A stretch of 6,187 bases of DNA from Acidobacteriota bacterium (GTDB taxonomy: Bacteria; Acidobacteriota; Terriglobia; Terriglobales; Acidobacteriaceae). Where the stretch lies: NCBI GenBank assembly GCA_021779695.1, contig JAJYAE010000269.1, positions 1 to 6,187 on the forward strand, given 5' to 3'. Positions 1-6,187 of the stretch are shown here, piece after piece (the first letter of the stretch is position 1; each line of letters opens with the position of its first letter). The notes under the pieces were generated by a model. The model did not search any database and was not told where the DNA came from. It saw only the letters and a list, made by a program, of their open reading frames with translations. The position numbers and the translations under genes were made by a program.

Positions 1-743
1 CCCGTGCGCGGCCATCCAATCGCCGGGCCCGTCAGCGCGTCAATCTCCTCCACCGTCAGGCCCTGCTCCTGCATCAGCTCCGCGGTCCGGAACATCACCA
101 TCATCCCCATCCGGTTCGCGATGAAGTTCGGCGTGTCGTGCGCAAACACAATCTGCTTGCCCAGCATCTGATCGGCAAACGCCGCAAACGCCCGCACCAG
201 CTCCGTGTCCGTCTCTGCCGTGGGAATAATCTCGAGCAGCCGCATATAGCGCGGCGGATTGAAGAAGTGCGTCCCGAAGAATCGCGCCCGGTGCGACCCG
301 AGCTCCGCCGCAATCTTCCCCACCGGCAGCCCCGACGTATTCGTCGTCAGCACCGCGCCTGCATCCAGATGCGGCGTCACCCGCGCCAGCAGCGCCCGCT
401 TGATCTCCAGATTCTCCGCGACCGCCTCAATCACCCAGTCGCAGCCGCGCAGCTTGTGCAGGTCGTCGTCAAAGTTGCCCGGCGTAATCCGCGCCGCCGC
501 GCTCGCCTCATACAGCGCCGCAGGCTTCGCCTTCGTCAGCGCAGCCAGCGCGCTCTCTGCCAGACGGTTCCGTGCGCCCTCACCAGCCGGAATCATATCC
601 AGCAGCAGCACCGGAATCCCCGCATTCGCCAGGTGTGCCGCAATCCGCGAACCCATCACGCCCGCGCCCAGCACCGCCGCCCGCCGCACCAGCATGGGCC
701 TTGCACCCACGCCCTCTACCACCGCCGGAGCCGTTGCACTCAT
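1..743 (-). CDS. fadN: FadN-type 3-hydroxyacyl-CoA dehydrogenase (likely fused to enoyl-CoA hydratase), N-terminal part
   Basis: This is a partial gene: the first 247 codons are present and the frame is still open at the window edge. Family knowledge: FadN/YusL proteins are about 800 residues, with the NAD-dependent 3-hydroxyacyl-CoA dehydrogenase first and an enoyl-CoA hydratase domain at the C-terminus; they act in cytoplasmic fatty acid beta-oxidation. Seen here: a Rossmann motif GAGVMG at residues 26-31 and the NAD-ribose acidic residue D49 in PVLLLD. The family segment AENLEIK is at 109-115, TNTSG at 134-138 (catalytic-site Ser137) and GTHFFNPPRYMRLLEIIP at 157-174, carrying the His159/Glu171 pair. 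DTPNFIANRMG at 203-213 supplies Asn210. The THFFNPPRY form and the long insert after D49 match FadN rather than short HbdA-type enzymes. The start at 743 has AAGGGAG at 751-757, seven bases upstream; Met17 (ATG at 693-695) is an alternative. It lies 37 bases after the isomerase-like gene and may be the last visible gene of the same transcript. The C-terminal hydratase is inferred, not seen. Confidence 0.93.
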   Translation of the reverse strand, partial: MSATAPAVVEGVGARPMLVRRAAVLGAGVMGSRIAAHLANAGIPVLLLDMIPAGEGARNRLAESALAALTKAKPAALYEASAAARITPGNFDDDLHKLRGCDWVIEAVAENLEIKRALLARVTPHLDAGAVLTTNTSGLPVGKIAAELGSHRARFFGTHFFNPPRYMRLLEIIPTAETDTELVRAFAAFADQMLGKQIVFAHDTPNFIANRMGMMVMFRTAELMQEQGLTVEEIDALTGPAIGWPRT

Positions 744-750
744 CACCGCG

Positions 751-757
751 CTCCCTT
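751..757 (-). promoter_or_regulatory. Ribosome binding site of the fadN-type gene
   Basis: On the minus strand AAGGGAG lies seven bases before the ATG at 743. It supports this start over the internal Met17. Confidence 0.6.
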
Positions 758-780
758 CGCCAGCCTATCCATCGCCTCTG

Positions 781-1659
781 CTATCCGTTGGCTGCGTAGC
801 CCATGCCCGTCAGCACGCCGCGCATGTAGGCTTCGCTTTCGGTGACGCCAGGCATGGGGTCATCGCCGTGAATTTCGTATTCGAGGTCGACCCATCCGGA
901 ATACTGGATCGCGATCAACGCCTGGAAGATTTCGCGGATGGGCAGCTTACCCTGGCCGACGGCCACCTGGCTCTCCTTGACCTTCAGGTCAGCAAGGTCC
1001 TTCATGTGGACGTTGAAGAGGCGCGGTCCGGCTGCATGGATTGCTTCGACCACATCTGTGCCAGCACGCACGCAGTGGCCGACGTCGATGCAGCACCCCA
1101 TGCGGGAATCCATTTGGCCAACCGCTTTGAGGACATCGAGAGGCGAGTGATAGATCGCGTCTTCCGGGCCATGGTTGTGGATCGCGAAACGAATATCGTA
1201 CTCGCGGACGAATCGCTCGATGAGCGGCAACGCGGCTGGCAAGGGATCACCGGCGACGATGACCTTGACTCCCGCGCGGTGCGCGTACTCGAACTTGGAC
1301 CGTATATCTGCGTCCTCATCTTTGCGGAAATAGACTGCGCCGACGGCATGAAGCGTGATGCCGTGTGCTGCGTAATCGGCGAGGGCCTCAGCTTCACCCG
1401 TGGGGTCCATGGGCAGGTGGTCTTTGACATCCTTCGCATTCAGGCCGGTGATGCCGAGCGTGTGGAGGTCGGCGATCATCTGCGCCCGTGAGAATTCGCG
1501 AAAGGTATAACTCGCCATGCCCAGGCGGATAGGCGGGGCTCCACCGCTCTCCGCGCGCGGCTCGGTGGCGGAGGCCATGGCCGCGAGAGGGAATGAAGAT
1601 GCAGCCGACAGACTGGCAACTGCACGAAGGAAGGCTCGTCGACACATGGTGGAGTCCAT
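781..1659 (-). CDS. Tat-exported sugar phosphate isomerase/epimerase-like TIM-barrel protein
   Basis: The product is 292 residues from the chosen start and belongs to the AP-endonuclease-2/xylose-isomerase-like TIM-barrel superfamily, which also contains IolE, YcjR and tagatose 3-epimerase. The N-terminus reads MCRRAFLRAV followed by a hydrophobic stretch ending near residue 31 (AMASA), a twin-arginine signal, so the folded enzyme should act outside the cytoplasm. Barrel motifs, in 292-residue numbering, are RLGMASYTFREF at about 45-56, FAIHNHGPED at about 158-167, CIDVGH at 190-195 (Asp192, His195), NVHMKD at 216-221 (His218) and DLEYE at 258-262. These fit the usual D-x-x-H, H and E metal and substrate ligands. 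The usual strand-5 Glu seems to be replaced by the HNH stretch, as in IolE-like members. Start: an ATG at 1689 opens the same frame but TTAGGA abuts it too closely, whereas the ATG at 1659 has AAGGA ten bases upstream and gives a normal short Tat n-region. Substrate unknown; the 'phosphate' in the family name is probably misleading. Confidence 0.88.
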   Translation of the reverse strand: MDSTMCRRAFLRAVASLSAASSFPLAAMASATEPRAESGGAPPIRLGMASYTFREFSRAQMIADLHTLGITGLNAKDVKDHLPMDPTGEAEALADYAAHGITLHAVGAVYFRKDEDADIRSKFEYAHRAGVKVIVAGDPLPAALPLIERFVREYDIRFAIHNHGPEDAIYHSPLDVLKAVGQMDSRMGCCIDVGHCVRAGTDVVEAIHAAGPRLFNVHMKDLADLKVKESQVAVGQGKLPIREIFQALIAIQYSGWVDLEYEIHGDDPMPGVTESEAYMRGVLTGMGYAANG

Positions 1660-1669
1660 CAGCAATGAG

Positions 1670-1677
1670 TCCTTTCT
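1670..1677 (-). promoter_or_regulatory. Ribosome binding site that decides the isomerase-like start
   Basis: On the minus strand this reads AGAAAGGA, ten bases before the ATG at 1659. It lies inside the longer frame that begins at 1689, which argues for the shorter protein. Confidence 0.55.
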
Positions 1678-1703
1678 GGAACCACTCATTCCTAACAGAC
1701 GAT

Positions 1704-1727
1704 GGCCCCGCTGCTCAAGTTGGGGCC
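1704..1727 (-). other. Inverted repeat between permease and isomerase-like genes
   Basis: GGCCCC (1704-1709) and GGGGCC (1722-1727) can form a six-pair stem with a 12-base loop just after the second permease stop. No T-run follows on the minus strand, so it is at best a weak or Rho-assisted terminator, or an mRNA-stabilising hairpin that partly separates expression of the permeases from the downstream genes. Confidence 0.3.
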
Positions 1728-1734
1728 GTGGGGC

Positions 1735-2991
<1,257 letters not shown>

Positions 2992-2993
2992 CG

Positions 2994-4220
<1,227 letters not shown>

Positions 4221-4229
4221 AACGTCAGG

Positions 4230-4236
4230 CTTTCCT
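4230..4236 (-). promoter_or_regulatory. Ribosome binding site that decides the first permease start
   Basis: On the minus strand this reads AGGAAAG, nine bases before the ATG at 4220. It favours the 408-residue product over the 428-residue frame opening at 4280. Confidence 0.65.
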
Positions 4237-4241
4237 GTCTG

Positions 4242-4287
4242 AGCCGCCCAATTCTCCGGCCCCGGGGCGTGGCCGCACAAGGCGGCT
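4242..4287 (-). repeat. Nested palindromes in the permease leader
   Basis: AGCCGCC (4242-4248) and GGCGGCT (4281-4287) are a perfect 7-bp inverted repeat around 32 bases. Within that loop lies a perfect 10-bp palindrome GCCCCGGGGC (4259-4268). Both are 22-67 bases upstream of the permease ATG at 4220, so they would fold in its leader RNA or could bind a regulator. Short GC-rich palindromes also arise by chance here. Confidence 0.35.
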
Positions 4288-4534
4288 TAGCCGGCTGGTG
4301 CACCCAGTGTACGCAAAGACCAGGCCCGTCCTTCGCGCCATCAGCCCTGGAGCGCCGGAAAGGTCCCTTTAAGGCCAATGCGGCCAGTCATTTTCTTGGA
4401 CGAATCGCGAGGCTGCGGGGCCGCAGGGATGCGGCTCAGCGCTGCGGAGTCCACTTCAGCAATACGCGGGATCGTGCGGGATGGTTCCGGGGAGGTGAAA
4501 TGGGAAAGGGTAGGCGATGCCAGGAAACCAATAG

Positions 4535-4546
4535 AAAAATATTTTT
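4535..4546. promoter_or_regulatory. AT-rich 12-bp perfect palindrome (UP element or operator candidate)
   Basis: AAAAATATTTTT is its own reverse complement and stands out in GC-rich surroundings. It ends four bases before the -35 hexamer, the usual place for an RNA polymerase alpha-subunit UP element. Its symmetry also allows binding by a dimeric regulator, and as the AT-richest spot between divergent genes it could serve both directions. Confidence 0.4.
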
Positions 4547-4550
4547 GCAA

Positions 4551-4580
4551 TTGACATCCACGGAGAGCCGTCGATACACT
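4551..4580 (+). promoter_or_regulatory. Sigma-70-type promoter for the rhamnosidase gene
   Basis: A perfect -35 box TTGACA (4551-4556) is followed 18 bases later by TACACT (4575-4580), a 4/6 match to the -10 consensus. An A/T tract AAAAATATTTTT (4535-4546) directly upstream could serve as an UP element. Transcription would begin near 4587 and give an untranslated leader of about 130 bases. It is the best promoter-like sequence I see in this intergenic region. Inferred from sequence only. Confidence 0.6.
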
Positions 4581-4624
4581 TCGCCCGAATTCATCACGCT
4601 CCGCCCGGCTTGTTTCAGCATTCC

Positions 4625-4640
4625 CCAGGTTGCCGCCTGG
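4625..4640 (+). other. Small hairpin in the rhamnosidase leader
   Basis: CCAGG (4625-4629) and CCTGG (4636-4640) can pair around a six-base loop. It lies in the predicted untranslated leader about 80 bases before the start codon. No T-tract follows, so it is not a standard terminator. It might affect RNA stability or be incidental. Confidence 0.3.
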
Positions 4641-4704
4641 CAGTGAGGCCGGCGTTTGCTTTGGGTGGTTGCAGGCTGGGCTTTGGCCAGAGGTCGCGCG
4701 GGGT

Positions 4705-4711
4705 AAGGGAG
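4705..4711 (+). promoter_or_regulatory. Ribosome binding site of the rhamnosidase gene
   Basis: AAGGGAG lies six bases before the ATG at 4718. Together with the signal peptide that begins at this ATG it fixes the start. Confidence 0.75.
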
Positions 4712-4717
4712 AAGGTT

Positions 4718-6187
4718 ATGACAGCGAGACGATACGGATCCGGATTTCACACATCGCTTGTTTTTTCGGCCCTGATGCTGCTGGCGGGTGCGACAGCCAT
4801 GGGCGGTGCGCAAGATGCATCGAATGCATTGAAGAGCGGTTTTGAGAACCCGCCGCAGAGTGCGCGGCCGCGCGTGTGGTGGCATTGGATGAACGGCAAC
4901 ATCACAAAGGAGGGCATTCAGCTTGATCTTGAGTGGATGCATCGCGCGGGGCTGGGCGGGTTCCAGAATTTCGATGCCGCGCTCTTCACGCCGCAGGTGG
5001 TCAAGGAACGGCTGGTCTATATGACTCCCGCGTGGAAGGACGCCTTCAACTACGCGACAACACTGGCCGACCAGTTGGGCCTGGAGGAAGCGATAGCGGG
5101 ATCGCCGGGATGGAGCGAGACAGGCGGGCCATGGGTGCCGGCCAGGGAAGCGATGAAGAAGTACGTATGGAGCGAGACGGCGGTAGAGGGCGGCAAGCCC
5201 TACCGTGGTGCTCTGGCGCATCCCCCGTCAAACACAGGGGCCTTTCAGAATCTTGGTGTGGAGGATATTGGCGCGATTGTTGGCACCAGTTACAAGCCGC
5301 CCGAGTACTATGCGGATTCGGTTGTGATTGCTTATCGAGAAGCTGCAACGGATATACCGCTTGAGGCGTATCACCCGGTGATTACGACGAGCGGCGGCCC
5401 GATTGACACTGGTCTGCTTTCGGACGGCGATCTGGTGAAGCCGGTTGCGCTTCCCATGGCTCCCAAGATCGGAGACAAGGCCTGGATTCAATATGCCTTT
5501 GCAAAGCCGGTGACGATTCGCGCCCTTACGCTGGTTGCCGGCCAGCGCAACCCCGCGGATGTCTTTCTGCCGCCGGGCGGAGAGAGTGGTCGCGCCCTGG
5601 AAGCCAGCGATGACGGCCAGAACTTCCATGTGGTGCTGGATGTACCGAAGAGTGGCGCGACGGAGCACACGCTATCTTTTGAGCCGGTGACGGCGCGGTA
5701 TTTTCGCGTGACGTTCAAGACGATGCCTGTGCCGCCGAATCCGATGGAAGATTCGGGATTCACGCTTCCGCCGCCGCCGAAGGATCATTTGATCGAAGAG
5801 TTGGTGCTGCATCCTGGCGCGCGCGTGAATCGATTTGAGGAGAAGGCGGCTTTCAATCCGGTGTGGGATCTTTACAGCATGGCGACGCCTGCCTTCACGC
5901 CGAAAGATGCGATTCAGAAGTCGGATGTGATCGATTTGACGAGCAAAGTGCAGCCAGACGGGACGCTTGACTGGACGCCGCCAAAGGGGCACTGGGTGGT
6001 GTTGCGCTTTGGCTACTCGCTGCTGGGGATCACGAATCATCCGGCGACGGCCGAGGCGACAGGGCTGGAAGTGGACAAACTGAATGCCGGATACGTGAAG
6101 CACTACATGGACAACTATCTGGACAGTTATCGGAACACGGTGGGCGCCGGCATGATGGGAAAGCGCGGCATCCGCTACGTGATCACG
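4718..6187 (+). CDS. Secreted GH106 alpha-L-rhamnosidase-like glycoside hydrolase, N-terminal part
   Basis: The first 490 codons are present and the frame is open at the window end. GH106 enzymes remove terminal alpha-L-rhamnose from plant glycosides and pectic side chains and are usually about 1000-1150 residues, so roughly half is visible. Seen: a Sec signal peptide with basic MTARRYG, a hydrophobic SLVFSALMLLAGA core and probable cleavage near residue 31 (GGA before QD). The family opening FENPPQSARPRVWWHWMNG is at 42-60, with DLEWMHRAGLGGFQNFD at 70-86. AGSPGWSETGGPWV is at 127-140. A beta-sandwich-like stretch lies around 200-335, with the discoidin-like ASDDGQNF and RYFRVTF segments, followed by a proline-rich loop (PPNP, PPPP) at about 339-354. 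HWVVLRFGYSLLGITNHPA at 425-443 and ATGLEVDKL at 447-455 are GH106-typical. The sequence stops at RYVIT, just where the DSxE-type catalytic segment is expected, so catalytic residues cannot be checked. The start at 4718 has AAGGGAG at 4705-4711. It is divergent from the permeases and has its own promoter. Confidence 0.92.
   Translation, partial: MTARRYGSGFHTSLVFSALMLLAGATAMGGAQDASNALKSGFENPPQSARPRVWWHWMNGNITKEGIQLDLEWMHRAGLGGFQNFDAALFTPQVVKERLVYMTPAWKDAFNYATTLADQLGLEEAIAGSPGWSETGGPWVPAREAMKKYVWSETAVEGGKPYRGALAHPPSNTGAFQNLGVEDIGAIVGTSYKPPEYYADSVVIAYREAATDIPLEAYHPVITTSGGPIDTGLLSDGDLVKPVALPMAPKIGDKAWIQYAFAKPVTIRALTLVAGQRNPADVFLPPGGESGRALEASDDGQNFHVVLDVPKSGATEHTLSFEPVTARYFRVTFKTMPVPPNPMEDSGFTLPPPPKDHLIEELVLHPGARVNRFEEKAAFNPVWDLYSMATPAFTPKDAIQKSDVIDLTSKVQPDGTLDWTPPKGHWVVLRFGYSLLGITNHPATAEATGLEVDKLNAGYVKHYMDNYLDSYRNTVGAGMMGKRGIRYVIT

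Larger units (their letters stand above)
4221..4717. other. Divergent intergenic region
   Basis: About 500 bases separate the permease start (4220) from the rhamnosidase start (4718). The right half holds an AT-rich patch, a good plus-strand promoter and a leader of about 130 bases with a small hairpin. The left half, next to the permeases, is GC-rich and palindromic. I see no coding sequence here: the open frames on either strand are rich in Arg, Ser and Pro, lack convincing ribosome sites and resemble no family. I found no clear minus-strand promoter for the permease genes, though one may sit in the AT-rich patch near 4535-4546. Confidence 0.7.

Noticed and set aside
259..1491. A 410-codon open frame on the plus strand
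   Set aside because: It runs antisense to two genes with clear family motifs, and its translation has no recognisable domain. Long antisense frames are expected from GC-rich codon bias.
781..1689. A longer 302-residue version of the isomerase-like protein
   Set aside because: The purine-rich sequence touches this ATG with no spacer, whereas the ATG ten codons later is well placed. The longer version cannot be excluded.
4312..4317. A TACACT-like -10 box on the minus strand upstream of the permeases
   Set aside because: No acceptable -35 box lies 16-18 bases before it and no extended -10 is in the right place.
4359..4370. Near-palindrome AAAGG-TC-CCTTT as an operator
   Set aside because: The five-base arms are too short to be distinguished from chance and no regulator gene is present.
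4269..4646. A 125-codon plus-strand open frame in the intergenic region
   Set aside because: It covers the predicted promoter, has no convincing ribosome site, and its composition is not protein-like.
4436..5221. A 261-codon minus-strand open frame across the rhamnosidase promoter and start
   Set aside because: It is Arg/Pro/His/Cys-rich with no family resemblance and overlaps the well-supported rhamnosidase N-terminus in antisense.

Overview
The window is GC-rich bacterial chromosome. It holds four minus-strand genes followed by one divergent plus-strand gene; both end genes run off the window. The gene set (a FadN-type beta-oxidation protein, paired MacB/FtsX-type permeases, a Tat-exported TIM-barrel sugar isomerase-like protein and a secreted GH106 rhamnosidase) suits a Gram-negative polysaccharide degrader. 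Acidobacteriota (Terriglobia) is my best guess. This rests on gene style alone, since there is no rRNA or other marker in the window.

Layout. 1-743 (minus): N-terminal third of a FadN-type 3-hydroxyacyl-CoA dehydrogenase, with intact NAD-binding and catalytic motifs. 781-1659 (minus): sugar phosphate isomerase/epimerase-like TIM barrel with a twin-arginine signal. 1735-2991 and 2994-4220 (minus): two paralogous MacB/FtsX-type ABC permeases two bases apart and almost certainly translationally coupled. 4221-4717: divergent intergenic region with one convincing plus-strand promoter and several small palindromes. 4718-6187 (plus): first 490 residues of a secreted GH106 alpha-L-rhamnosidase-like protein.

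The minus genes are closely spaced (2, 75 and 37 bases between frames) and could form one transcript running from about 4300 towards 1. A weak inverted repeat lies after the permeases. The permease pair has no ATP-binding subunit or membrane-fusion protein on either side within the window, so the ATPase must come from elsewhere.

The rhamnosidase and the exported isomerase-like protein could both work on plant or microbial glycosides in the periplasm, but no transporter or regulator typical of a sugar utilisation locus is visible. I see no mobile element, CRISPR array, tRNA or rRNA. The most interesting points are the exported isomerase-like enzyme, which should not meet sugar phosphates where it lives, the ATPase-less permease pair with a periplasmic CxxC in one member, and the well-formed promoter and leader of the rhamnosidase gene. 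I did not find clear evidence of an undescribed multi-gene system.
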